A stretch of 64,000 nucleotides of DNA. Source: Nocardia aurantiaca (GTDB lineage Bacteria; Actinomycetota; Actinomycetes; Mycobacteriales; Mycobacteriaceae). Numbering within the stretch: the stretch's first letter is position 1; each line of letters opens with the position of its first letter. The stretch spans positions 248,001-312,000 of the forward strand of contig NZ_WMBB01000001.1 in assembly GCF_009708175.1 (NCBI RefSeq), written 5' to 3'. Below are positions 16,908 to 24,854 of this stretch, in pieces. The notes under the pieces are model-generated. The model did no database searches, was not told the origin of the DNA, and saw nothing but the letters and a program-made list of their open reading frames with translations. The translations under genes were made by a program, and so were the position numbers.

Positions 16908-19900
16908 ATGGTCCGGGTGCAGATCGGGATGCTTGGGCCGCTCGAAATCCGGGCAGACGACGGCGGATTGATAGAGGTACCGGGCGCCCGGTTGCGGGCG
17001 TTGCTGGTCGCGCTAGCGCTCGAACCCGGTCGCGCGGTCTCGAAAGGGCGACTGGTCGACTGGATTTGGGGTGAGGAGCCGCCGTCCGATGCGGCGAATG
17101 CCCTGCAGGCGCTGGTATCCCGACTGCGCCGGGTACTGCCGGACGGGTCGATCGAGGTGCGGGCCGGCGGATACCGGCTGGCCGTGGCTCCCGGCGATGT
17201 CGATGCCGTGCGGTTCGAGCAGCTACTCGAGCAGGCGCGGAGCGGCGACGACAGGCAGCGGGCCCCGCTGCTGCGCGAGGCCGTCGAACTGTGGCGCGGC
17301 GCGCTCATGCAGGACGTCGGCATGCCGGCCGGCTCGGCTTTCGAGGCGGTGCTCGCCAGGTTCGAGGCGCTGCACCTCGGCGCGCTGGAGGATCGATACG
17401 AGGCGGAGATCCGCCTCGGCCGAGGCGCGGAGCTCGTCAACGAGCTGACCGATGTGGTTGCCCTGCATCCGGTCCGGGAACGGCTCGCCGCCGCGCTGAT
17501 GCGCGCGCTCGCCGCCGCGGGCCGGGGCGCGGAGGCGCTGGTCGTCTACCAGCGGATCCGGGAGGCCCTCGCCGAGGAGCTGGGCGTGGATCCCGCACCG
17601 GAGCTGTCCGCCCTGCACGTCGCGCTGCTGCGCGGTGAGGTGGGCGCGCGGGAGGACGACCGCAGGACGAACCTGCGGGCCGAGCTGACCCGGTTCGTCG
17701 GCAAACGCGACGATGTCGCCGCGGTGCGCAAACTGGTTGCGCGGCACCGGCTCACGACCCTGACCGGACCCGGAGGCTGCGGGAAGACCAGGCTGGCAAC
17801 GGAATCCGGCCGGGCACTGCTCGACGACCTGCCGGACGGGGCCTGGCTGGTGGAGCTGGCCTCCGCGGGCGCGGGCGGTGACATCGCCCAATCAGCCCTG
17901 GCGGCACTGGGACTCCGCGACGCGTTGCTCGGCGGCGCACCCAGCGCGGAACCGTTGGACCGGCTCATCGCGGCGATCCGCGAGCGCGACATGCTGCTGA
18001 TCCTCGACAACTGCGAGCACGTGATCGAATCCTCGGCCGCCTTCGCGCACCGCCTGCTCGGGGAGTGTCAGCGGCTGCGCATCCTCGCGACGAGCCGCGA
18101 ACCTCTCGGCATCACGGGTGAGGCGCTCTGGCAGGTCGAGCCGCTGGCCCTGCCCGCCGCGGACGCCGAGCCGGATGCGATCGAAGCCTCCCCGGCGGTG
18201 CGGCTGCTGCGCGACCGGGCCGACGCGGTGCGGCAGGACCTCGTCGCCGATGCCCGCACGCTTGCCACCATGGCCCGGGTCTGCCGCGCGCTCGACGGGA
18301 TCCCACTGGCGATCGAACTGGCCGCGGCCCGCCTGCGCACCATGTCCCTCGATCAGCTCGCCAACCGTCTCGACGATCGGTTCCGCCTGCTGACCGGCGG
18401 CAGCCGCACCGCGCAGCCGCAGCATCGGACGCTGCGGGCGGTGGTCGACTGGAGCTGGGAACTGCTCACCGACGCCGAACGCATGGTGTTGCGCCGGCTT
18501 TCGGCGTTCTCCGGCGGCGCGAGCCTGGAGGCGGCCGAGCGGGTGTGCGTGGGGGAGACGGTGGAGCAGTGGGAGGTGCTCGAGCTGCTCACCGCGCTGA
18601 CCGAGAAATCGCTACTGGTCACCGTGGCGGACAACGGTCCGCGATATCGGATGCTCAGCACGATCGAGCAGTACGCCCGGGACCGGCTCATGGAGTCGGG
18701 CGAAGCGGATTCGGCGCGGGAGGCGCATCTCGCGTACTTCACCGGGCTGGCCGCGACCGCGGAACCGCATCTGCGCCGCGCCGACCAGCTGGAGTGGCTG
18801 GCCGTCCTCGAAGCCGAGCACGACAACATCGCGGTCGCCATGCGGGGCGCGCTCGCCGCCCAGGACGCGACCGGGGCCATGCGGCTGGCGGCGGCCGCCG
18901 GTTGGTATTGGTGGCTGAGCGGGCACAAGGCCGAGGGCACGGAACTGGTCACGGCGGCCGCCGAGACGCCCGGCGAGGCCGATGACGAGACCCGGGCCAT
19001 CGTGTACGGGCTCGTCGTGCATTTCGTGACCTCCGGCCCGAATGACGAACGCCAAGTGGAGGATTGGATCCGCAAGGCGTATCGGGCCAGTGGGGGCGGA
19101 CGGACCGGCCATCCGGCGTTGGCGTTCGTCGCTGCGCTGGAACGCCTTCTGCAAGGGCCGGACGAGTACCTGCCCGCATTCGAGGCGCTGCTCACACATG
19201 AGGATCCATGGGTGCGGGCGCTGGCCCGGCTGCAACTGGGCAAGATGCGGATCGTGCTGGGCCGTGCCGGGAGTGACGCCGACGAGCAGCTCGAGCTGGC
19301 GCTGGCCGAGTTTCGGGCCCTCGGCGAACGCTGGGGGACGTCGTTCGCACTGACCGAGCTGGCGGATCGTCTCGCCATGCGCGGCGAATTCGCCGGTGCG
19401 TGTGAGTATTTCGGGCAGGCCATCGCGGTGGTCACCGAGGTCGGCGCGATCGAGGATCTGGTGCGGATGTGGTCACGACAGGCGCAGCTGTCCTGGCTGC
19501 TGGGTGACGCGGAGGCGAGCGCGGCCGCGATGGCCGAGGCGCGGAAGTACGCGGATCAGACCGGCTGGCCGACCGCACTGGCCGAAATGGCGCTGGCGCG
19601 AGCGGAACTGGCGCGGTGGAACGGCGATGCCGAGCAGGCGCGCCGACAGATCGGCATCGCGACCGCCCTGTTGGACGGCGATCGGGAGCAGCCGTTCATC
19701 AGCACGCTGATCCACGATCTGCTCGGCTATCTCGCCGACGGTCTCGACGAAGCCCGCGAGCATCGTGCCGAGGCCTTCCGGGTGGCGTGCGCGGCGGGGC
19801 ACGCGCCGCTGCTGGCCAAGGCGCTCGTCGGCATCGCGGACCTGGCGCTGCGGGTGGAACAGCACGAACAGGCCGTACGGCTGCTCGCGGCCGGTGATGC

Positions 19901-20054
19901 CGTGCGCGGACTGCCCGATCGGTCGCAACCCGATGTGGCCAGGATCGAGCGGACAACGCGAAGTCGCCTCGGTGAACAGAAGTTCACCGAGGCGATGGGG
20001 GAGGGGACGCGGGCGGACTGGCGCGAGCTGGCCGAGATCACGCTCGCTTGTTGA
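16908..20054 (+). CDS. AfsR/SARP-type transcriptional regulator with NB-ARC-like ATPase and TPR-like tail
   Basis: A 1048-residue regulator. Domains: OmpR-type winged helix (about 1-95; IGMLGPLEIRADD, AANALQALVSRLRRVL), bacterial transcriptional activation domain (about 100-245; DVDAVRFEQLL, ELGVDPAPELSALH), an AAA/NB-ARC ATPase (about 255-560) with P-loop GPGGCGKTRLA and Walker B LLILDNCEHV, then a helical TPR-like C-terminal half. Such proteins activate secondary metabolism or export genes from direct-repeat operators. ATG 16908 follows GGAGG at 16891. The start lies 38 bases after a four-repeat array, so autoregulation is likely. Its 3' end overlaps the convergent permease gene by 17 bases. 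Confidence 0.92.
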   Translation: MVRVQIGMLGPLEIRADDGGLIEVPGARLRALLVALALEPGRAVSKGRLVDWIWGEEPPSDAANALQALVSRLRRVLPDGSIEVRAGGYRLAVAPGDVDAVRFEQLLEQARSGDDRQRAPLLREAVELWRGALMQDVGMPAGSAFEAVLARFEALHLGALEDRYEAEIRLGRGAELVNELTDVVALHPVRERLAAALMRALAAAGRGAEALVVYQRIREALAEELGVDPAPELSALHVALLRGEVGAREDDRRTNLRAELTRFVGKRDDVAAVRKLVARHRLTTLTGPGGCGKTRLATESGRALLDDLPDGAWLVELASAGAGGDIAQSALAALGLRDALLGGAPSAEPLDRLIAAIRERDMLLILDNCEHVIESSAAFAHRLLGECQRLRILATSREPLGITGEALWQVEPLALPAADAEPDAIEASPAVRLLRDRADAVRQDLVADARTLATMARVCRALDGIPLAIELAAARLRTMSLDQLANRLDDRFRLLTGGSRTAQPQHRTLRAVVDWSWELLTDAERMVLRRLSAFSGGASLEAAERVCVGETVEQWEVLELLTALTEKSLLVTVADNGPRYRMLSTIEQYARDRLMESGEADSAREAHLAYFTGLAATAEPHLRRADQLEWLAVLEAEHDNIAVAMRGALAAQDATGAMRLAAAAGWYWWLSGHKAEGTELVTAAAETPGEADDETRAIVYGLVVHFVTSGPNDERQVEDWIRKAYRASGGGRTGHPALAFVAALERLLQGPDEYLPAFEALLTHEDPWVRALARLQLGKMRIVLGRAGSDADEQLELALAEFRALGERWGTSFALTELADRLAMRGEFAGACEYFGQAIAVVTEVGAIEDLVRMWSRQAQLSWLLGDAEASAAAMAEARKYADQTGWPTALAEMALARAELARWNGDAEQARRQIGIATALLDGDREQPFISTLIHDLLGYLADGLDEAREHRAEAFRVACAAGHAPLLAKALVGIADLALRVEQHEQAVRLLAAGDAVRGLPDRSQPDVARIERTTRSRLGEQKFTEAMGEGTRADWRELAEITLAC

Positions 20055-20820
20055 AAGTGGCTCGCGACCACAGGTATCCGACGATGGCGAACCCGGCGCA
20101 CCAGGCCAGCGCGGCGGCGGTGTAGCCGCCCGACGGGTTGCCGGCGAGGAATCCGCGCAGCGCCTCGATGATCGGGGTGAAGGGCTGATACTGCGCGAAC
20201 TGCCGGATGCCCTGGCCCATCTGCGCGGCCGGCACGATCGCGCTGCTGATGAAGGGCAGCATGATCAGCGGCACGACCGACATGCCCGCGGATTCCGGGG
20301 TCTTGGCCGCCATGCCCAGCGCGACGGTGAGCCAGGCGGCCCCGAACGAGGTGGCCACGATGACGCCGAGGGCGCCGAGCCAGTCCAGCGCGCTGGCCGA
20401 CGGCCGGAATCCGAGCGCGAAACCCACCCCGAGCACGGCGGCGATGGCGACCACATTGGTGAGCATGGTGGCCACCACGTGGCCGGTCAGCACGGCGCCG
20501 CGGGAGACGTCCATGACCTTGAACCGGTTGATGACGCCCTTGGCCATGTCCGAGCTGACCGAGACCGCGGTGCCCGAGAGCCCGTAGCTGATGGCCAGCA
20601 GGATCATGCCCGGGGTCGCGTAGTTGATGTAGTGCTCGCCGACATCGAAGGCGTTGCCGAACACGTAGACGAAGATCAGCATCATCACCACCGGCATGAG
20701 CGCGGCATTGAAGATCGCGACCGGCGAACGGGCGATGTGTGTGAAGTTGCGGCGCAACATGACCGAGGCGTCGCCGAGTGCGGAGGTCAGGGTGTTCGGT
20801 GCGGTGACAGTGGTGCTCAT
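20038..20820 (-). CDS. ABC-2 type permease (DrrB-like)
   Basis: A 260-residue permease with six predicted membrane helices, beginning MSTTVTAPNTLTSALGD and with the typical ABC-2 features NFTHIARSPVAIFNAALMP, MILLAISYGLSGTAVSVSSD, GVINRFKVMDVSRG and FTPIIEALRGFLAG. It pairs with the upstream ATPase to form a DrrAB-like exporter for lipids, drugs or peptides. The ATG overlaps the ATPase stop as ATGA, so the two are translationally coupled. The 3' end overlaps the SARP gene's 3' end by 17 bases (convergent). Confidence 0.9.
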   Translation of the reverse strand: MSTTVTAPNTLTSALGDASVMLRRNFTHIARSPVAIFNAALMPVVMMLIFVYVFGNAFDVGEHYINYATPGMILLAISYGLSGTAVSVSSDMAKGVINRFKVMDVSRGAVLTGHVVATMLTNVVAIAAVLGVGFALGFRPSASALDWLGALGVIVATSFGAAWLTVALGMAAKTPESAGMSVVPLIMLPFISSAIVPAAQMGQGIRQFAQYQPFTPIIEALRGFLAGNPSGGYTAAALAWCAGFAIVGYLWSRATFNKRA

Positions 20821-21761
20821 CGTGCGTCGGCCTCCGTGGTGGCGTGCCCGGTCAGGGCAAGAAAGACATCGTCGAGATCGGGGGTGTGGATGGAGACCTC
20901 ATCGGCCTCGAGGGAGTGGTCGGCGAGCCGATCCAATAGGGCCCGTAGGGATTTCGAGCCGCCATTGCCCGGAACCCGCAGGGTGAGGGCGTCGTCGTCG
21001 CGGGTGGAGCCGGGCACGACGCGCGCCGCGGCCTCCAGCTCGGTGAGGTGGGTGAACCGCAGCCGGATGTGGCTGCCGGGAACCCGGCGCTTGAGGTCGT
21101 CGGGCGCGCCCTCCGCGACGATGCGTCCCTGGTCGAGCACCGCGATGTGGTCGGCCAGCTGATCGGCTTCCTCGAGGTATTGCGTGGTGAGGAAGATGGT
21201 CACGCCGTCGGCGGTCAACTCCCGCACGATCTCCCACATGGTCCGCCGGCTGCGCGGGTCCAGCCCGGTGGTGGGCTCGTCCAGAAAGACGATCTCCGGC
21301 TTGGTCACCAGCGTCATCGCCAGATCCAGCTTCCGCCGCATGCCGCCGGAGTACGTCGCCGCCTGCTTCCGCGCCGACTCGGTCAGATCGAACCGCTCCA
21401 GCAGCGAATCGACCACCTGCTGACGCGCGTTCCCCCGCAGCCGGTGCAGATCCGCCATCAGCTGCAGGTTCTCCTCACCCGTCAGCAGATCATCCACCGC
21501 CGCGAACTGCCCGGTCACCCCGATGGCCGCCCGCACCGCCTTGGTCTCACTGGCGATATCGTGTCCGGCCACCCGCGCCGTCCCGCCGTCCGCCTTCAAC
21601 AGCGTGGTGAGCACGTTCACCGTCGTCGTCTTCCCCGCCCCATTCGGCCCGAGCAGCGAGAAGATGCTGCCCGCACCGATATTCAAATCGATCCCGTCGA
21701 GGATCGTCTTGTCCCCGTAAGCCTTCCGCAGCCCCGAGGCGGCGATCGCTGTGCTGTTCAT
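20817..21761 (-). CDS. ABC transporter ATP-binding protein (DrrA-like)
   Basis: A 314-residue ATPase. Walker A GPNGAGKTTT, signature YSGGMRRKLDLA, Walker B IVFLDEPTTGLD, and switch His in FLTTQYLEEADQL. The C-terminal extension (about 225-314) is the DrrA-type regulatory domain. ATG 21761 (MNSTAIAASGLRKAYGD) matches the family start; the in-frame GTG 21791 would place the coding region inside the upstream repeat array and is less likely. The operator-like array (21785-21825) lies 24 bases upstream, suggesting control by the nearby SARP. Cargo unknown; the small secreted Cys peptide gene next door is a candidate partner. Confidence 0.92.
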   Translation of the reverse strand: MNSTAIAASGLRKAYGDKTILDGIDLNIGAGSIFSLLGPNGAGKTTTVNVLTTLLKADGGTARVAGHDIASETKAVRAAIGVTGQFAAVDDLLTGEENLQLMADLHRLRGNARQQVVDSLLERFDLTESARKQAATYSGGMRRKLDLAMTLVTKPEIVFLDEPTTGLDPRSRRTMWEIVRELTADGVTIFLTTQYLEEADQLADHIAVLDQGRIVAEGAPDDLKRRVPGSHIRLRFTHLTELEAAARVVPGSTRDDDALTLRVPGNGGSKSLRALLDRLADHSLEADEVSIHTPDLDDVFLALTGHATTEADAR

Positions 21762-21784
21762 GTGAACGACGATCGCGACCTGAC

Positions 21785-21825
21785 CTGACACCGCCCTGAC
21801 ACCAACCTGATACGCCCCCTGACGC
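21785..21825 (+). promoter_or_regulatory. second SARP-type operator: four direct repeats, spacing 11-11-12
   Basis: CTGACA, CTGACA, CTGATA and CTGACG start at 21785, 21796, 21807 and 21819. Motif family, copy number and the 11-11-12 spacing are the same as in the array at 16835-16876. Additional inverse copies (GTCAG at 21827, 21840, 21855) follow. It lies between the ABC operon and the secreted-peptide gene, so it may serve both. Confidence 0.65.
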
Positions 21826-21928
21826 CGTCAGCCCCGAACGTCAGTAGCCCCAACTGTCAGGTCTATCGGTCCCCGCCCCGCGACTTCCATACTGACTCCC
21901 GCCCATATCGAAACCGATGGAGTCCCAA

Positions 21929-22168
21929 ATGAATTCGAAGAAGAAGATCCTCGGCGCTTTCGCCGTCTCGGCCGCGCTGCTCACCCCCGCGGCGCTCCTC
22001 GCCGCCCCAGCCCAGGCCGATCCGCTGCCCCTGACCGCCGCTCAGCCCGTCGACACCACCGGCCCCGCCACCGGCTCCTCGAACGGCTCGTATTCGGCCG
22101 CAAACTACTTGGTCTGCATCCTCTTCCACACCAGCCTGAACGGCTCGGTGGGAATCCCGTTCTGCTGA
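21929..22168 (+). CDS. small secreted peptide with two cysteines
   Basis: A 79-residue precursor: Lys-rich start (MNSKKKILG), hydrophobic core (AFAVSAALLTPAALLAA), and a signal-peptidase site after APAQA, leaving about 48 residues. The mature part is polar and Gly/Ser-rich (TGPATGSSNGSYSAANY), then LVCILFHTSLNGSVGIPFC, so a C-terminal 16-residue loop could be closed by a disulfide between the last residue and the inner Cys. ATG 21929 has GGAG six bases upstream; the ATG at 21917 is less likely. No family recognised. It shares an intergenic region and operator-like repeats with the ABC exporter. Confidence 0.65.
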   Translation: MNSKKKILGAFAVSAALLTPAALLAAPAQADPLPLTAAQPVDTTGPATGSSNGSYSAANYLVCILFHTSLNGSVGIPFC

Positions 22169-22374
22169 CGCCTCATGCGAGCGATGGGGTTACCGGTCCG
22201 CGGCCGGGCCGGATGCGGTTGTCGACTCGATCGGGCGGCTGCCCCGTAGGGCGGCCGATTGCGGCCGGCGCCCACACAGACACAGCCCTTCTTTGTATGC
22301 TCATTGTTAGCGAGCGGGGGAGGGTTGTCAGTGCTGGGCCTTGATGGTCCAGCGGTGGAGGAAGGTCCTCACGG

Positions 22375-23646
22375 ATGGACAGTCGTGAGGTTGCCGACAT
22401 GGCGCGGGACTGGTCGGCAGCCCTGGTCGATTGCGGTGGCGTGTCGGCATTTGTGCCGCACGACATCCGCCGGTTGACGACACGATGGATCGTCGAGCTG
22501 GAAGCTGCCTTGTCGGCCGAGTCCTTCGACCCGTCGCCCGCATGTCGAGTCGGGATCGAGATGGTCCAGTCGAACCTGACGGTTCCCGCCATGATGACCC
22601 CGACCGCGGCGGTGCTGGCCGGTTTGCTGGAACGGTCACGGCGGGCGGACCGAGCGCAGCGGTTCGGCGCGCTCCTGGGAGAGCTGGGCCGCGGCTACAC
22701 CACCGAGTTGCTGAACGTCCACGCCCGCAGCCAGGAGGCTGCCGACTATCGCTTCCGCGTGGTGTTCGACAACGCCGCGGTGGCCATCGCGCTGTACGAC
22801 AGCTATGGCATCACGCTCGAGGCCAATCCCACGACGGCGCGGATGGTCGGGATGAACCCGGAGGATCTGCTGGGGGTTTCCGCTCTGAACTTGATGCACC
22901 CCGACGACCGCGACAAGCTCCGTCACGCGGTCATCGGTTTGCTCAAGCGCAGACGCGGCACCGCGCACTTGGAAGGCCGCTTCTGTCGCCCCGACGGCAC
23001 CGTCTGCTGGGGTGCGTGGACGATGACGCTGGTGCCAGGCGTGGACGGGGATGATGTGCGTGTGATCGCCGTCGGGCAGGACATCACCGAGCGGCGGGCT
23101 ATGGAGCAGAAACTGTGGTGGCAGGCCCGTCACGACCCGTTGACGGGTCTGGCGAATCGTCATTGCTTGCTCGAGCAGTTGGAGGTCATTGTCGCGGCGG
23201 CCCGTCCCGCCGATCACATCGGCTTGTGCTTCCTCGATCTCGATGCCTTCAAATTGATCAACGACCGCTACGGCCACTGCGCGGGAGACAGCGTGCTGGC
23301 CGAGGTCGGCCGCAGGCTCGACGCGACCCTGACGTCGCCGACGATCACGCTGGCCCGCATCGGAGGAGACGAGTTCGTCGCGCTGCTCGCACCGCCCTGC
23401 GATGACGACACGGCCCACGCGGCCGCCGAGGCCATGCTTGCGACGCTGCGAGATCCGGTTCCGGTCGGTCCCGGCGATCTGCTGTCGATGTCGGCCAGTA
23501 TCGGCGCCGTCGTCACCCCGGTTGCCGGCGCGAATGCCGAAAAGCTGTTGGACGAGGCCGATACCGGCCTGTACCGCGCGAAGGCCGCCGGCCGCGGCAC
23601 GTGGGTGCTGCACCGCACCGACAACGGCCCCGCAACCGGGCAGTAG
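22375..23646 (+). CDS. PAS-GGDEF diguanylate cyclase
   Basis: A 423-residue sensor enzyme making c-di-GMP from two GTP. Residues about 1-125 form a helical N-terminal module without a clear family. A PAS domain follows at about 130-245 (YRFRVVFDNAAVAIALYD, GMNPEDLLGVSALNLMHPDDR, ITERRAMEQ). The GGDEF domain (about 255-415) is complete: DPLTGLANR, DLDAFKLINDRYGH, and the active loop RIGGDEF. The RxxD inhibitory site that normally precedes the loop by five residues is absent. No EAL domain and no membrane helix are present, so it is cytosolic. Convergent with the carotenoid operon and separated by a hairpin. Confidence 0.93.
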   Translation: MDSREVADMARDWSAALVDCGGVSAFVPHDIRRLTTRWIVELEAALSAESFDPSPACRVGIEMVQSNLTVPAMMTPTAAVLAGLLERSRRADRAQRFGALLGELGRGYTTELLNVHARSQEAADYRFRVVFDNAAVAIALYDSYGITLEANPTTARMVGMNPEDLLGVSALNLMHPDDRDKLRHAVIGLLKRRRGTAHLEGRFCRPDGTVCWGAWTMTLVPGVDGDDVRVIAVGQDITERRAMEQKLWWQARHDPLTGLANRHCLLEQLEVIVAAARPADHIGLCFLDLDAFKLINDRYGHCAGDSVLAEVGRRLDATLTSPTITLARIGGDEFVALLAPPCDDDTAHAAAEAMLATLRDPVPVGPGDLLSMSASIGAVVTPVAGANAEKLLDEADTGLYRAKAAGRGTWVLHRTDNGPATGQ

Positions 23647-23654
23647 GCCATGGC

Positions 23655-23689
23655 CCGGCAGCGGCGCGGGACAGTTCGGCCGCTGCCGG
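23655..23689. terminator. hairpin between diguanylate cyclase and carotenoid operon
   Basis: A perfect 11-bp stem (23655-23665 with 23679-23689) with a 13-base loop lies nine bases after the stop at 23646. There is no T-run. The remaining 150 bases to the Rieske stop hold no gene. Confidence 0.6.
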
Positions 23690-23843
23690 AAAGGTCGGCG
23701 ACGGCGTCCTCGGCCGCAGATTCGTGGCTGGGGGGGCGCCGAGGGCCGGCCTCGGCATTCGGGTGATCCTCCTGGCCGACGGGGTCTACCGCCCAGGTGC
23801 GCGGTGAAGATCAGGTGCAGCGGGACCGGTGCGAGCCCGAGGG

Positions 23844-24854
23844 CTATCGATGCTCAGTGCGCAGGTGATATCGGCGTTCGGCATAGGCCAGATCATCGCG
23901 CCACAGGCGTGCTGAGGCGTGATTCATCAGTGGGCGTAGCGCCGGCAGTATTCGGTGCGCATACCGGAACCCCGGCCGGTTCGACGTCGCTACGACCGCT
24001 TCGATCACCGCGGTGCGTGCTCGGCCATCGGAACCGAAACCTATTGGGGTGGTGTGGGTTTCCACCACACTTCCGGCTCCTTCTCCGGAGACGACGCGCA
24101 TCACGATGGTGCGGGGGTCGGGGCAGGTGAACTCGGCCTCGACCGGTACCCCGAGCCCGCGCGCGACCCGGAAGGTCACGGTGAGCACGAAGCGGTGGTT
24201 TTCCTCGGTGATCCCCTCGCGCGGCGGCGTCTGTGTCACGTCCAAACGTGCGAACGAATGTGGATGAAACCAGGAGCCGTGCCATGGATCGAGCCGGTTG
24301 GCGATGATGTCGCGCGGCTCGCAGACTCCGGTCAGACAGGTCACCGCGTGCACCGTGGTGTCGGCGGGGCGCGGGGCGAGGAAGGGGGTGTCGGTCGGGT
24401 TTTCCCTTCCGACGGCGTCCAGTCGTACCCAGGCCAGAATGCCGTCGTCGTAACTGGGGAACGGACACCATCGGGAGCCACCTGTCGTGGCGCCGACCCG
24501 CAGGCCGTGCCAGCGACAGATCAGCGCGTCGTGCTCGATGGCCGCCGTGGCCAGCGGCGCGCCCAGATGCGGGCATGCTCCGGGGCCGATGTGCAGGTGG
24601 TCATGTTCATCGCGCCATGCCACGACCTCGACCCCGGCGACGGTGGTGCCGAGTGGGCGGTCGCGGCGCACACTGCGGCTCGCGGCGAAGACGTACCAAT
24701 TGCCGGAGGGCCGCCGCTGTGACCAGCGCAGCGCCGCCGCGATGAGGCCGGGATCCGCATCCTGGTAGGTGGGTCGCTGCTGTGACCATCGTTCCGGTGA
24801 AAACCGTTGTAGTGGAAAGGTCGGCAATTTCACGAATTCGGTGGGCTTTTTCAT
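23844..24854 (-). CDS. Rieske [2Fe-2S] protein of aromatic carotenoid operon
   Basis: A 336-residue Rieske oxygenase-like protein, last gene of the carotenoid operon. The cluster motif is CPHLG...CRWHG (C-x-H, then C-x2-H; about residues 94-117). The C-terminal part (about 130-330; DIIANRLDPWHGSWFHPHSF) resembles the DUF5914-type domain found next to CrtU in actinobacteria and has His-rich positions that could bind a catalytic iron. The gene start overlaps the crtU stop as ATGA. Probable role: hydroxylation or other oxidation of the carotenoid end group; the exact reaction is inference. No partner reductase is in the operon. Confidence 0.85.
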   Translation of the reverse strand: MKKPTEFVKLPTFPLQRFSPERWSQQRPTYQDADPGLIAAALRWSQRRPSGNWYVFAASRSVRRDRPLGTTVAGVEVVAWRDEHDHLHIGPGACPHLGAPLATAAIEHDALICRWHGLRVGATTGGSRWCPFPSYDDGILAWVRLDAVGRENPTDTPFLAPRPADTTVHAVTCLTGVCEPRDIIANRLDPWHGSWFHPHSFARLDVTQTPPREGITEENHRFVLTVTFRVARGLGVPVEAEFTCPDPRTIVMRVVSGEGAGSVVETHTTPIGFGSDGRARTAVIEAVVATSNRPGFRYAHRILPALRPLMNHASARLWRDDLAYAERRYHLRTEHR

